Positions 22,864 through 31,704 of a stretch of DNA of 64,000 nt are shown here, piece by piece (positions within the stretch are counted from its first letter, which is position 1; each line of letters starts with the position of its first letter). The DNA lies in the NCBI GenBank assembly GCA_004555155.1, contig SFJH01000002.1, forward strand, positions 62,001 to 126,000. Direction: 5' to 3'. The stretch is from Clostridiales bacterium (GTDB lineage Bacteria > Bacillota > Clostridia > Christensenellales > Aristaeellaceae). The position numbers were made by a program, and so were the translations under genes. Below the pieces are notes generated by a model that saw only the letters and a list, made by a program, of their open reading frames with translations, ran no database searches and had not been told where the DNA came from.

Positions 22864-25698
22864 TTACTTTTCCACTTCTTCCATGATGAAGCATTCGATG
22901 ACGTCGTTTTCCTTGATGTCATTGTAGTTTTCGATGCCGATACCGCACTCATAGCCGGTATTGACCTCCTTCGCGTCGTCCTTGAAACGCTTCAGGGAAG
23001 AGATCTTGCCCTCATGGATGACGATGTTGTCACGCAGCAGGCGGATCTGCGCATTGCGCTGGATCTTGCCGTCGGTGACGTAGGAGCCCGCGATCGTGCC
23101 CACGCCGGAGACCTTGAACGGGCTGCGCACGGTGGCGTGACCCAGCAGAACTTCGCGGAACTTCGGAGCCAGCAGGCCCTTCATGGCGTTCTGCACATCC
23201 TCGATCGCCTGATAGATGACGCGATAGAGGCGCACGTCGATCTTCTCGCGCTCCGCCATGTCGCGGGCGTTGTTGTCGGGACGGACGTTGAAGCCGATGA
23301 TGATGGCGTTCGCCGTGGAAGCCAGCATGACGTCGGACTCGTTGACCGCGCCGACCGCGCCGTGAATGCAGCGCACGCGCACTTCGTCGTTGGAGAGCTT
23401 CTCCAGGGACTGACGCACCGCCTCGACGGAGCCCTGCACGTCGGCCTTGATGATGACGTTCAGATCCTTGATCTGACCCGCGGAGATCTGGCTGAACAGA
23501 TCGTCCAGCGTCGTCTTCTGCTGATCCTTGATCAGCGCCGCGCGCAGCTTGTCCTTGCGCTCCTCGGCGACCTGACGGGACAGCTTGTCGTCGTCCACCG
23601 CGCTGATCTGATCGCCGGCGTCGGGAACGTCGTTGAATCCGATGACCTCCACAGGATCGGACGGGCCGGCCTCCTTCACGCGCTCGCCGCGGTCGTTGAC
23701 CATGGCGCGGACGCGGCCGTAGGCCGTGCCGGCGACGATGGTATCGCCGATGCGCAGCGTGCCGTTCTTGACCAGCACGGTCGCCACCGGGCCGCGGCCC
23801 TTGTCCAGGCGCGCCTCAATGATGATGCCGCGGGCCTTGCGGTTCGGGTTAGCCTTGTAATCCTGCACCTCCGCCACCAGCAGGATCATCTCGAGCAGCT
23901 GCTCGACGCCCTCGCCGGTGATCGCGGAGACGGGAACCATGATCGTATCGCCGCCCCACTCCTCGCAGACCAGATCGTACTCGGTCAGCTGCTGCTTGAT
24001 GCGGTCGGGATTGGCGGTGGGCTTATCCATCTTGTTGATGGCCACGATAATCTGAACGCCCGCGGACTTGGCATGGCTGATGGCCTCGATGGTCTGGGGC
24101 ATGACGCCGTCGTCCGCCGCCACCACCAGCACGGCGATGTCCGTGGCCTGCGCGCCGCGCAGACGCATGGAGGTGAACGCCTCGTGTCCGGGGGTATCCA
24201 GGAAGGTGATCTGCTGACCCTTGAGGTCAACGGTATATGCGCCGATGTGCTGGGTAATGCCGCCCGCCTCGCCCGCGGTGACGCGGGAATTGCGGATGTA
24301 GTCCAGCAGCGAGGTCTTGCCGTGGTCGACGTGGCCCATGATGGTGACGACCGGCGGACGGGCGATCAGATCCTCTTCGGTATCCTCCACGTCCTCCTTC
24401 TCCAGCGCGTCCTCGGCGGTCTCGGCCAGCTTCAGCTCCAGCTCCACGCCGAACTCGGACGCGACCAGATTGGCCGTATCATAGTCCAGCTCGTTGTTGA
24501 TCGTCGCGATGATGCCCAGCATCATCAGCTTCTTGATGATCTCGCCCGCAGGCTTGCCGATGCGCTCGGTCAGGTCGCGCACGGTGATCGTCTCGGCGGT
24601 CATGACGGCCTTCTCGATCTTGATCGGCTCGATGAACGCCTTCTTCTGCGCGCCCTTCTTCTTGACCTTCTTGCCGCGTACGAACTCGTCGTCGTACCCG
24701 CCCATCATGGGCGTCTCCTTGCGGCGGTTGTTGCGGTTGGCCGCGCGCTCGGGATCGTTCTGGCGAACGTACTGCTTCTTATTCGGATCGTAGTTGGAAA
24801 CGCGCTCCTTCTCCACCGCAGGCGCGAGATCGGGCATCTTGCTGCGCCCGAATCCGCCGGGACGACCGCCGCCCTGGCTGAATCCGCCCTGGCGCGGACC
24901 GCTCTGGCCCGGCTGCGCCGGACGGCCGAACGAACGCTGACCCGGCTGAGCGCCCTGCTGTCCCGGCTGTGCCGGACGGCCGAACGGACGCTGACCCGGC
25001 TGCTGCGCGCCCTGCTGGCCCGGCTGCACCGGACGGCCGAACGGGCGCTGACCCGGCTGCTGCGCGGTCTGCTGACCCGGCTGTACCGGACGGCCATACG
25101 GGCGCTGACCCGGCTGCTGCGCGGTCTGCTGACCCGGCTGTACCGGACGGCCATACGGGCGCTGGCCCGGCTGCTGCGCGGTCTGCTGACCCGGCTGCAC
25201 CGGACGGCCATACGGACGCTGGCCCGGCTGCGCGCTCTGGGCGGCGGGCTGCTGAACGGGCCGCGCAGGCTGTGCGGGCTGCGGCTTCACCTCTGCGGGT
25301 TTTTTGGCCTCTGCGACAGCCTCCGCCTTCGCAGGCGCGGCGTCTGCGCGCTTTTCTTCGACAGCCTTCACCGTCTCCTTCGGGGCAATGGGCTGCTCCG
25401 GAGCCTTGACTTCTTCGGGCGCGGCCTTGGCATTCGTTTCGGACACCGGGATCTCCGGCACCTGCTCGCTGGAATATGCGGTCATGAACTGCGCGCTGGC
25501 CTCATACTGCTTTCTGAGTTCTTCCTTCGCTTCCCGTTCCTGACGTTCCTTCTCCTCGCGAACGAAACCATCCGAAATCTTGCGCAGAGAACCGAGCACG
25601 TCCTGAGACTGCTTGCGCAGGCGGGTCACGTTCTCCAGCATTCTGCCCGCATTCGTGCTCAATTCCTTGGTTGCGTCCTGAACCCTGACTTTGGTCAT
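22864..25698 (-). CDS. infB: Translation initiation factor IF-2
   Basis: A 944-residue IF-2, which places fMet-tRNA on the 30S subunit. The N-terminal 430 residues are a long, low-complexity arm with an Ala/Glu/Lys stretch and a Pro/Gln/Gly/Arg tandem repeat (residues about 156-268). The IF2_N subdomain ([20 protein letters not shown]) precedes the GTPase domain: G1 GHVDHGKT near 451, G3 DTPGHEAF and G4 NKMD. Domains II-IV follow, to [17 protein letters not shown]. The ATG at 25698 is preceded by GAGGGA; an upstream TTG at 25737 would overlap ylxQ. The repeat arm is unusual (see repeat entry). Confidence 0.96.
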   Translation of the reverse strand: MTKVRVQDATKELSTNAGRMLENVTRLRKQSQDVLGSLRKISDGFVREEKERQEREAKEELRKQYEASAQFMTAYSSEQVPEIPVSETNAKAAPEEVKAPEQPIAPKETVKAVEEKRADAAPAKAEAVAEAKKPAEVKPQPAQPARPVQQPAAQSAQPGQRPYGRPVQPGQQTAQQPGQRPYGRPVQPGQQTAQQPGQRPYGRPVQPGQQTAQQPGQRPFGRPVQPGQQGAQQPGQRPFGRPAQPGQQGAQPGQRSFGRPAQPGQSGPRQGGFSQGGGRPGGFGRSKMPDLAPAVEKERVSNYDPNKKQYVRQNDPERAANRNNRRKETPMMGGYDDEFVRGKKVKKKGAQKKAFIEPIKIEKAVMTAETITVRDLTERIGKPAGEIIKKLMMLGIIATINNELDYDTANLVASEFGVELELKLAETAEDALEKEDVEDTEEDLIARPPVVTIMGHVDHGKTSLLDYIRNSRVTAGEAGGITQHIGAYTVDLKGQQITFLDTPGHEAFTSMRLRGAQATDIAVLVVAADDGVMPQTIEAISHAKSAGVQIIVAINKMDKPTANPDRIKQQLTEYDLVCEEWGGDTIMVPVSAITGEGVEQLLEMILLVAEVQDYKANPNRKARGIIIEARLDKGRGPVATVLVKNGTLRIGDTIVAGTAYGRVRAMVNDRGERVKEAGPSDPVEVIGFNDVPDAGDQISAVDDDKLSRQVAEERKDKLRAALIKDQQKTTLDDLFSQISAGQIKDLNVIIKADVQGSVEAVRQSLEKLSNDEVRVRCIHGAVGAVNESDVMLASTANAIIIGFNVRPDNNARDMAEREKIDVRLYRVIYQAIEDVQNAMKGLLAPKFREVLLGHATVRSPFKVSGVGTIAGSYVTDGKIQRNAQIRLLRDNIVIHEGKISSLKRFKDDAKEVNTGYECGIGIENYNDIKENDVIECFIMEEVEK
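24895..25231 (-). repeat. 57-bp tandem repeat inside infB
   Basis: Six consecutive units of about 57 bp encode variants of [19 protein letters not shown]. The first three units are nearly identical; later ones drift (Y to F, V to A, TA to GA or GP). The reading frame is kept, so copy number can change in 19-residue steps without breaking IF-2. Confidence 0.92.
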
Positions 25699-25733
25699 TC
25701 CCTCAATGCACCCCCGATAGTAGACTGGTTGGC

Positions 25734-26033
25734 TCAATTTTCCTGACTGAGCTGTGCGACCCGATCGGCCAGCTTTGCATCCGTGATGCCGACCACCATG
25801 CGGCCTGGCTTTCCGATTGCGTCGCCGAGCTCAAACTCCGGCGCGGTCAGCAGCGTCACATGGTGATGGCTGCACGCGTCGGTTATGGATTTTACCGCAT
25901 TGCCCGAAGCTCCCGCGTCGAGCACGACGGCATAGACGCCGCCTGCGCGGATCGATTGCAAGCATGCCTTTTCGCCGGAGATCAGCTTTCCCGCGCGGGC
26001 GCACAGGCCCAGCATGTTCAGCGCGCGGTTCAT
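25734..26033 (-). CDS. ylxQ: L7Ae/L30e-family RNA-binding protein (YlxQ-like)
   Basis: A 99-residue L7Ae-type domain: [24 protein letters not shown] is the RNA-binding start, followed by [16 protein letters not shown] and [12 protein letters not shown]. Family members bind kink-turn RNA; YlxQ's own target is unknown. It overlaps ylxR by a few bases and precedes infB by 36 bp, as is standard in Bacillota. The ATG at 26033 with AGGAG 6 nt upstream is preferred to a GTG at 26039. Confidence 0.9.
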   Translation of the reverse strand: MNRALNMLGLCARAGKLISGEKACLQSIRAGGVYAVVLDAGASGNAVKSITDACSHHHVTLLTAPEFELGDAIGKPGRMVVGITDAKLADRVAQLSQEN

Positions 26034-26035
26034 GC

Positions 26036-26308
26036 TCACTCCTGCGGACGGATCTGCGCCGCGAGCTGCTCGAACACCGCGTCGTCGATCCTGGCCTCAA
26101 GCGCGCGCTCCAGCGCGCGGGACTTCTGCGCCTTCTTCAGGCACTCGGCGCTTTCGCAGACGTACGCGCCGCGCCCCGGGGCCTTGCCCGTTCGGTCGAT
26201 GGCGCAGTCGCCCTCCTGGGGCTTCACCACGCGCATCAGCTCCGCCTTGGGCTTCATCTCACGGCATCCCACGCACATGCGCATGGGAATCTTGCGCTTT
26301 TTCGGCAT
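26036..26308 (-). CDS. ylxR: YlxR/RnpM family RNA-binding protein (DUF448)
   Basis: A 90-residue basic protein with the family signature RMCVGCREMKPKAELMRVV and GRGAYVCES. Members bind RNA; the Bacillus protein has been reported to modulate RNase P. Two Cys of CVGC plus one in YVC form the family's conserved Cys set. It lies 11 bp after nusA and overlaps ylxQ, in the standard nusA-ylxR-ylxQ-infB order, so it should be expressed with the translation operon. Confidence 0.93.
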   Translation of the reverse strand: MPKKRKIPMRMCVGCREMKPKAELMRVVKPQEGDCAIDRTGKAPGRGAYVCESAECLKKAQKSRALERALEARIDDAVFEQLAAQIRPQE

Positions 26309-26319
26309 AGTCTTCCTCT

Positions 26320-27414
26320 TTATTCCTCGGTCTTCTCTTCATCCCCGGCCGTCTGCATGTCGGCCTCGACCTGGCTCTGGCTCTTGATGTCGATCTTCCA
26401 GCCGGTCAGCTTGGCGGCGAGGCGGGCGTTCTGGCCCTCCTTGCCGATGGCCAGCGACAGCTGGTTATCCGGCACGATGACGCGCGCGGACTTCTCCGTG
26501 TCGGAGACGAACACGCTGATGACGCGCGCGGGATTGAGCGCGTTGGCGATGTATTCCGCCGGATCGTTCGACCACTTCACGATGTCGATCTTCTCGGTCT
26601 TGAGCTCGTTGACCACGTTCTCCACGCGCATGCCGCGCGGGCCCACGCAGGAGCCGACCGCATCGATCAGCGGATCGGTGGAGATCACGGCCATCTTCGT
26701 GCGGAAGCCCGCCTCGCGGGCGATGGACTTGATCTGCACGACGCCGGTCACAATCTCCGGAACCTCCAGCTCGAACAGGCGCTTGACCAGCCCGGGATGG
26801 GTGCGGGACACCATGATCTGCGGGCCGCGGCCCATGCGGGAGACCTCGAGCACATAGACCTTGATGCGGTCGTTGACGCTCAGCTCCTCGGTGGGCATCT
26901 GCTGCGCAGGCTCGAGCACACCTTCGGTGCGGCCCAGCTCGACGAACACCTGCTTGTTCTCGATGCGCTGAACAATCGCCGTGAGAATCTCATTCTCCTT
27001 CTGGCTGTACTCATCGTAGATCACGCCGCGCTCCGCCTCGCGCAGGTGCTGCACGACGACCTGCTTGGCCGTCTGCGCCGCAATGCGTCCGAAGTTCTTC
27101 GGCGTCACCTCGACCTCCACCAGGTCGCCCAGCTCGTACTGGGGGCGGATGGCGCGGGCCTCCGCCAGCGTCATCTCGCACTGGGGATCCATTACCTCTT
27201 CGACAACCGCCTTGCGCGAGAAAATCTCCACCACGCCCTTGGACGGGTCGATCGTCGCGCGAACGTTCGCGTTCTTTCCAAAGTTCTTTTTATATGCGGA
27301 AATCAGCGCGGACTCGATCGCGGAGCAAAGCACATCCTTGTTGATTCTGCGCTCCTTGCTCACAAGATCCAGCGAGCTGAAAAACTCGACGGAATCAATG
27401 CCGCCGTTCGCCAT
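26320..27414 (-). CDS. nusA: Transcription termination/antitermination factor NusA
   Basis: A 364-residue NusA that binds RNA polymerase and promotes pausing and intrinsic termination. Order: N-terminal domain (1-125), S1 domain (about 130-200), KH1 (about 215-280, with GSCVGPRGMRVENV) and KH2 (about 290-345, with AIGKEGQNARLAAKLTGW). The C-terminal acidic repeats of enterobacterial NusA are absent, as in other Bacillota. AAAGGAGGAG precedes the ATG at 27414. A terminator-like hairpin in the operon leader (27972-27995) could serve NusA autoregulation. Confidence 0.97.
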   Translation of the reverse strand: MANGGIDSVEFFSSLDLVSKERRINKDVLCSAIESALISAYKKNFGKNANVRATIDPSKGVVEIFSRKAVVEEVMDPQCEMTLAEARAIRPQYELGDLVEVEVTPKNFGRIAAQTAKQVVVQHLREAERGVIYDEYSQKENEILTAIVQRIENKQVFVELGRTEGVLEPAQQMPTEELSVNDRIKVYVLEVSRMGRGPQIMVSRTHPGLVKRLFELEVPEIVTGVVQIKSIAREAGFRTKMAVISTDPLIDAVGSCVGPRGMRVENVVNELKTEKIDIVKWSNDPAEYIANALNPARVISVFVSDTEKSARVIVPDNQLSLAIGKEGQNARLAAKLTGWKIDIKSQSQVEADMQTAGDEEKTEE

Positions 27415-27449
27415 GCGTATCTCCTCCTTTATCCTGAAATGCCCCGGCC

Positions 27450-27941
27450 TCACTCCACAGGCACGTCGTCCTGCAGATCCGCCTCGTCAAAATCGATGAT
27501 CGGGCGGACGATGGCGACGTCCTTCTTCGCAAAGGAGATCTCCTCCTCCGGGCCCGTTCGAATCACAATCATCCCGTCGCGCAGGCCCACCAGATCGCCG
27601 GTGAACTGCTTCGCGCCGTTGACCGGCCGATAGGTCTTCAGCTCGACGGCCAGTCCCTCTGCGCGCGCAAAGTCGCGCTCGGTCTTCAGCGGACGATCCG
27701 CTCCGGGAGAAGAAACTTCCATATAGTCGTACTCCACCCGCTCCACCAGCGGCTGGATTCTTCTGTGAAAGTTTTCCAGTTCGTTCAGCGCGACGCCGCC
27801 CGGGCGATCGATATAAAAGCGCAGAAAATGGCCGGTCGGTTCTTTGACCAGCTCAACATCGATCAGCTCCAGCTGGAACTCATCGGCAATTTTCTGTGCA
27901 ATTTGCGCTGCTTCCTTCACCGGCATGGACTGCCTCGGCAA
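27450..27941 (-). CDS. rimP: Ribosome maturation factor RimP
   Basis: A 163-residue RimP for 30S assembly. It shows VKEPTGHFLRFYIDRPGG, the N-ENFHRRIQPLVE helix and the hallmark YMEVSSPGADRPLKTERDF; the C-terminal SH3-like domain follows. The start is judged to be a TTG at 27941, because GGAGGGG lies 5 nt before it; the first ATG (27926) would be 20 nt from that site. It is the first gene of the nusA-infB operon, after a promoter at 28067-28095 and a leader with a terminator-like hairpin. Confidence 0.93.
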   Translation of the reverse strand: MPRQSMPVKEAAQIAQKIADEFQLELIDVELVKEPTGHFLRFYIDRPGGVALNELENFHRRIQPLVERVEYDYMEVSSPGADRPLKTERDFARAEGLAVELKTYRPVNGAKQFTGDLVGLRDGMIVIRTGPEEEISFAKKDVAIVRPIIDFDEADLQDDVPVE

Positions 27942-27971
27942 GCAAACCCCTCCAAATCCGTATGTCCGTGT

Positions 27972-27995
27972 AAAAACACCGCCGGTTGCCGGCGG
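27972..27995 (-). terminator. Terminator-like attenuator in the rimP-nusA leader
   Basis: A 7-bp GC-only stem, CCGCCGG / CCGGCGG, with a CAA loop, followed on the minus strand by TG and five T. It lies between the promoter and the rimP start, about 65 nt into the transcript. The position matches the leader terminator through which NusA is reported to limit its own operon in Bacillus. Confidence 0.7.
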
Positions 27996-28066
27996 TTGTC
28001 GATCTGTACACGCTCGTGCGATCCGTCCGCAGCCCCTGACGGGCCGCATCACTCCCACACGATATC

Positions 28067-28095
28067 ATTATACCACGACTTTTGCCAGAATACAA
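28067..28095 (-). promoter_or_regulatory. Sigma-A promoter of the rimP-nusA-infB operon
   Basis: TTGTAT (28090-28095), 17-bp spacer, TATAAT (28067-28072), minus strand. It gives a leader of about 120 nt before rimP. Confidence 0.75.
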
Positions 28096-28172
28096 CCGCC
28101 TTTTGCTCCAAAAGAACCCTTCAAATCGCAATTTTTGGTTATATTCTTGCTCCATCGCAGTCAAAACGCGAT

Positions 28173-29438
28173 TCAGTTCTCGCTGACCCGGATCTTTTCG
28201 ACAGACGCGCCAATGCCGCGCAGCTTCTCATCGAAGCGCTCGTATCCGCGCAAAATGTAACCCACGCCGCCGATTTCCGTCGTCCCCTCCGCCATCAGCG
28301 CCGCGATCACCATGGCCGCGCCGGCGCGGAGATCCGTCGCGTTGACCCGCGCGCCCACCAGGCGCTCCACGCCGTTGATGATCGCCGTGGATTCGATCAC
28401 GCGCACATTCGCGCCCATCTTCCGAAGCTCGTCCAGAAAGCGGAAACGGGATTCAAAGATGGTCTCGGTCACGATGCTGGTGCCGTTGGCCACCGTCAGC
28501 AGCGCGGACAGCGGCTGCTGCAGGTCGGTCGGGAAGCCTGGATAGCCCTGCGTCTTGACGTTGACCGCCCGGAAGTGGCCGTTGGAGCGCACGCGGATCC
28601 AGTCGTCCTCGCTCTGCACGTTCACGCCCATCTCCAGCAGCTTGGCAGAAAGCGCTTCCATGTGGGTGGGAATGACGCCGCTGATCACCACATCCCCCGC
28701 CGTCGCGGCGGCGGCAATCATCAGCGTGCCGGTTTCAATCTGATCGGGCACCACGGTGTAATTCGCGCCATGCAGCGGTCGCCCGCCGCGGATGCGGATG
28801 ACGTCCGTGCCCGCGCCCTTGACCACCGCGCCCATGCTGGACAGGAAGTTGGCCAAATCGACGATATGCGGCTCCTTGGCGGCATTGTGAATGCAGGTGG
28901 TGCCGCTGGCCGAGACGGCGGTCAGCATGCTGTTGACCGTCGCGCCCACGCTGGGCATGTCCAGATAGATATCGCCGCCGATCAGCTCATCCGCCTGGGC
29001 GACCAGCACGCCGCCCAGCGTCTCCACCTTCGCGCCCAGCGCGCACATGCCCTTGACCGTCTGATCGATGGGGCGCGCGCCGATGTCGCAGCCGCCCGGA
29101 AGCGGCACCTCCGCCCGCCGGAATACGCCCAGCAGGACGGGCGCAAAATAATAGGAAGCGCGCATGCGGCTGGCCAGCTCGTAGGGCGGATTGTACTTGT
29201 CGACCGTACGCGGGTCAATCCACATGGTATTCTCCCGGAATTCAACCTGCGCGCCCAGCCAGCGGAGCATCTCGATGATGACGTGCACATCGTTGATATC
29301 GGGGATATTTTCGATCGTGGACGGCGAATCCGCAAGCAGCGCCGCCGGGATGATGGCCACCGCGGCGTTCTTGCCACCGCTGACCGTGACCTCGCCTTCC
29401 AGGCGAACGCCGCCGTTAATTCGAAGCTTTTCCTTCAT
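28173..29438 (-). CDS. murA: UDP-N-acetylglucosamine 1-carboxyvinyltransferase
   Basis: A 421-residue MurA, which transfers enolpyruvate from PEP to UDP-GlcNAc in the first committed step of peptidoglycan synthesis. K23-N24 (GGKNAA) and the fosfomycin-target C117 in PGGCDIGARPID are present, as is the TDLQQP catalytic Asp region. Because the Cys is kept, the enzyme should be fosfomycin-sensitive. The ATG at 29438 has GGATGG 7 nt upstream and gives the normal N-terminus; an ATG at 29474 lacks a ribosome site. It follows the FmdB-like gene by 49 bp. Confidence 0.96.
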   Translation of the reverse strand: MKEKLRINGGVRLEGEVTVSGGKNAAVAIIPAALLADSPSTIENIPDINDVHVIIEMLRWLGAQVEFRENTMWIDPRTVDKYNPPYELASRMRASYYFAPVLLGVFRRAEVPLPGGCDIGARPIDQTVKGMCALGAKVETLGGVLVAQADELIGGDIYLDMPSVGATVNSMLTAVSASGTTCIHNAAKEPHIVDLANFLSSMGAVVKGAGTDVIRIRGGRPLHGANYTVVPDQIETGTLMIAAAATAGDVVISGVIPTHMEALSAKLLEMGVNVQSEDDWIRVRSNGHFRAVNVKTQGYPGFPTDLQQPLSALLTVANGTSIVTETIFESRFRFLDELRKMGANVRVIESTAIINGVERLVGARVNATDLRAGAAMVIAALMAEGTTEIGGVGYILRGYERFDEKLRGIGASVEKIRVSEN

Positions 29439-29487
29439 TTCAAACCATCCGGCACAAGCGCCGGCCCCTTTCATTGATCAGGAAGAC

Positions 29488-29694
29488 CTATTCTTTCCGT
29501 CCACCGCAGCCGGAGCATCCGGCACAGTTGCCGCCGCAGCCGCCCTTCGGCGCGCCGAAGGCGCATTTGCCCTGATAGACCCGCTCGACCTTTCCGCCGC
29601 ACTTCTCACAAACCGCATCATCCCTCTGGGAGATGGAGCGCAGCAGCTCAAAACGGTGACCGCATTCGGTGCACCGATAATCATACAACGGCAT
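29488..29694 (-). CDS. FmdB-family zinc ribbon protein
   Basis: A 68-residue protein with the FmdB-type zinc ribbon: MPLYDYRCTECGHRF with C8 and C11, then C29 and C32 in CEKC. The tail is unusual in being rich in Gly and Cys (KGGCGGNCAGCSGCGG), giving four or five more possible ligands. The family is tied to regulation or assembly in formamide and methylotrophic systems, but its biochemical role is not settled. GGAGG 10 nt before the ATG at 29694 sets the start. It has its own promoter and is probably cotranscribed with murA. Confidence 0.88.
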   Translation of the reverse strand: MPLYDYRCTECGHRFELLRSISQRDDAVCEKCGGKVERVYQGKCAFGAPKGGCGGNCAGCSGCGGRKE

Positions 29695-29749
29695 TGAAGA
29701 ACAACCTCCATACGGCAGCAATGCTGATTGAAAACTACCGTACCTTGTA

Positions 29750-29778
29750 TTATACATGATCGATCCGGTTCAGGCAAG
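29750..29778 (-). promoter_or_regulatory. Sigma-A promoter of fmdB-like gene and murA
   Basis: TTGCCT (29773-29778), 17-bp spacer, TATAAT (29750-29755), minus strand. Confidence 0.7.
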
Positions 29779-29849
29779 TGTATTTACGATGATATTACCG
29801 GAATTCCGCCAAATTCCGCACAAAATGTGCTGCGAAACACATTCTTTCG

Positions 29850-29878
29850 TTGCCAAATCGCCCCTGATATGCTAAAAT
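29850..29878 (+). promoter_or_regulatory. Sigma-A promoter of the alpha/beta hydrolase gene
   Basis: TTGCCA (29850-29855), 17-bp spacer, TAAAAT (29873-29878). Confidence 0.7.
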
Positions 29879-29913
29879 GAGCATAGTTTTGTCGAAACAG
29901 GGGTGTTGGGCGC

Positions 29914-30735
29914 GTGACCGAGGAAAGTCAATATCTGACCTTTATGGGGATCCGCGTCCATTTTACCGTCGCGCAACCCGAAACAGCATTGAAAAACCGC
30001 GTGCTGCTGCTGTGCTCGCCGCTGATCACCACGTTTCACTGGCGCAAGCTGATCCCGGAGCTTTCCCAGCTGGGCTGCCTGACCGTCATGGTGGACCTGC
30101 CCGGCTTCGGCCGCAGCGACTGCACCGGCGAGGTTCCCCAGGATCACGATCTGCGCGCCAGCATGCTCTGGGGCATTCTGGACGATGTGGACAGCGCGAC
30201 GCAGTCGCCGCTGTCGCTGTGGCACCTCATCGGCCACGGCAGCGCCTGCTCCACCATTCTGCGCATGGCCAACCAGTATCCCGACTCCACCAAATCCCAG
30301 GTGCACATCAGCCCCACCTTCTCCCTGGAGCTTCCTGACGATCGCGGACAGTCGATGCGCCGCTGGTACGACGTCACTGTTCGCTCGGAAGCCCGCTTCC
30401 GGGATCTGATCGAGCACTATTCCGGCTATCCGCTGGACGATTACATCCTCGACCGCATGCGTCGGCCGCTGATGCGCCCGGGCGCGCGGGAGAACTTTCT
30501 GCGCATGCTCCGCCATGCGTCTCATCCCCCGCAGGAGGGCATGGGCTTCTGCCCCACCATGGCGCTGTGGGGCGGCCGCGATCTGCTGATGGATCAGCGC
30601 TCGGTGGAGGAGGTGCGCCGGCTGCTCCCGGACGCGGAGATGCACGTGCTCAAGTCCGCCGGACATTTCCCCATGGAGACCCATAGCAAGGCCATCCGCG
30701 ACTATCTGCGCGGCTGGATCCGATACAACGACTGA
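29914..30735 (+). CDS. Alpha/beta-hydrolase fold protein with altered nucleophile elbow
   Basis: A 273-residue soluble alpha/beta hydrolase. The GF-GRSD turn (DLPGFGRSD, 61-69), an acid D223 (WGGRDLLMD) and a base H251 (AGHFPME) are in place. The nucleophile elbow, usually GxSxG, reads G107-H-G-S-A111, so the standard nucleophile position is Gly and Ser is shifted by one. It could be a non-hydrolytic family member or use S110. The start is a GTG at 29914 with GGGGTG 8 nt upstream. It is monocistronic, between its own promoter and a double-hairpin terminator. Function unknown. Confidence 0.82.
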   Translation: MTEESQYLTFMGIRVHFTVAQPETALKNRVLLLCSPLITTFHWRKLIPELSQLGCLTVMVDLPGFGRSDCTGEVPQDHDLRASMLWGILDDVDSATQSPLSLWHLIGHGSACSTILRMANQYPDSTKSQVHISPTFSLELPDDRGQSMRRWYDVTVRSEARFRDLIEHYSGYPLDDYILDRMRRPLMRPGARENFLRMLRHASHPPQEGMGFCPTMALWGGRDLLMDQRSVEEVRRLLPDAEMHVLKSAGHFPMETHSKAIRDYLRGWIRYND

Positions 30736-30737
30736 CC

Positions 30738-30790
30738 GGCTCCCGCTCGGGAGCCCCGAGGGCGGAGCGCAGGCTCCTCCCTCTCTTTTA
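30738..30790 (+). terminator. Double hairpin terminator after the alpha/beta hydrolase gene
   Basis: A GGCTCCC/GGGAGCC hairpin (30738-30755) is followed by a GAGGG-c-GGAGC / GCTCC-t-CCCTC stem (30758-30783) and TCTTTTA. Confidence 0.8.
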
Positions 30791-30820
30791 TTATACGGCC
30801 CCGGATTCATAATATATCCG

Positions 30821-30849
30821 TTGACACATCGCCGAAACGAACGTACAAT
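30821..30849 (+). promoter_or_regulatory. Sigma-A promoter of mscS and downstream genes
   Basis: Perfect TTGACA (30821-30826), 17-bp spacer, TACAAT (30844-30849). Confidence 0.85.
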
Positions 30850-30887
30850 AGGAATTGACGGAATCTGAATTGAAACGGAGGCTGCAC

Positions 30888-31691
30888 ATGTCGGAGTTCA
30901 CCACTGTGCTGACAGATCAACTCATCGGATTTGGCCTGCACCTGCTCTATGCCATTCTCATTGTTGCCGTCGGCCTGCGCGCAGCCGGGTGGCTGTCCGG
31001 CCGCATCAAGCGCATGAAGCTGATGCGCAGAATCGATCCCAGCGTGGCGGGCTTTGTCACCAACACCGCCTCCCTGGCGCTGCGCGTGCTGGTGCTGGTA
31101 ACCGCCGCGCTGGTGCTGGGCGTGCCCGGCTCGGCGTTCATCACGCTGTTCGGTTCTGCCGGCGTAGCGGTAGGCCTGGCGCTACAGGGCTCGCTGAGCA
31201 ATCTGGCCGGAGGACTGATGCTGCTGTTCTTCCGCCCCTTCAGCGTGGGCGACTACATCAAGACCGGCGACAGCGAGGGCGTCGTACAGCAGATTTCTGC
31301 GTTCTACACCACCATATTGACCATCGACAACAAGCGCGTCGTGCTGCCCAACGGCGAACTGACCAACAACCGGCTGGTCAACTTCTCCGCCGAACCCCGG
31401 CGCATGCTGGATCTGTCCTTCTCCGTGGCCTATGAGAGCGACCCAGCGCAGGTGCGGTCGGTTCTGCTGAAATGCGCTGCGGAAAATCCGATGGTGCTGG
31501 ACGATCCCGCGCCCATCGCGCCCATGACCGGCCACGGCGACAGCGCGCTGCAGTTCAGCCTGCGCGCCTGGGTGGCTCGCGAGAACTACAAGCCCGCAGA
31601 GTTCGCGCTGCTGGAGGCCGTCAAGCTGGCCTTCGACCGCGAGGGCATTCAGATCCCCTATCCCCAGATGGACGTCCACATGAAAAACTGA
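30888..31691 (+). CDS. mscS: Small-conductance mechanosensitive channel (MscS family)
   Basis: A 267-residue minimal MscS channel that releases solutes under hypo-osmotic shock. Three membrane helices are visible at about 12-35, 60-82 and 87-118. The pore helix has the Gly/Ala packing GSAGVAVGLALQGSLSNLAGG, followed by FFRPFSVGDYIK and the beta domain with VVLPNGELTNN. GGAGG 6 nt before the ATG at 30888 sets the start, over an in-frame ATG at 30855 without a site. It is the first gene of a likely run through trmH-like, UPF0340, heparinase-like and pcp. Confidence 0.94.
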   Translation: MSEFTTVLTDQLIGFGLHLLYAILIVAVGLRAAGWLSGRIKRMKLMRRIDPSVAGFVTNTASLALRVLVLVTAALVLGVPGSAFITLFGSAGVAVGLALQGSLSNLAGGLMLLFFRPFSVGDYIKTGDSEGVVQQISAFYTTILTIDNKRVVLPNGELTNNRLVNFSAEPRRMLDLSFSVAYESDPAQVRSVLLKCAAENPMVLDDPAPIAPMTGHGDSALQFSLRAWVARENYKPAEFALLEAVKLAFDREGIQIPYPQMDVHMKN

Positions 31692-31704
31692 CGGAGGAAC
31701 GACC

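Noticed and set aside
24895..25231. CRISPR-like array
   Set aside because: Repeats are contiguous 57-bp units without unique spacers, and they keep the infB reading frame.
23014..25746. A 910-codon plus-strand frame opposite infB
   Set aside because: It is the antisense of IF-2, with Leu/Arg/Thr repeats created by the 57-bp repeat. No ribosome site or family motif. Similar frames at 16207-18366, 9143-10801 and 40542-42518 were rejected for the same reason.
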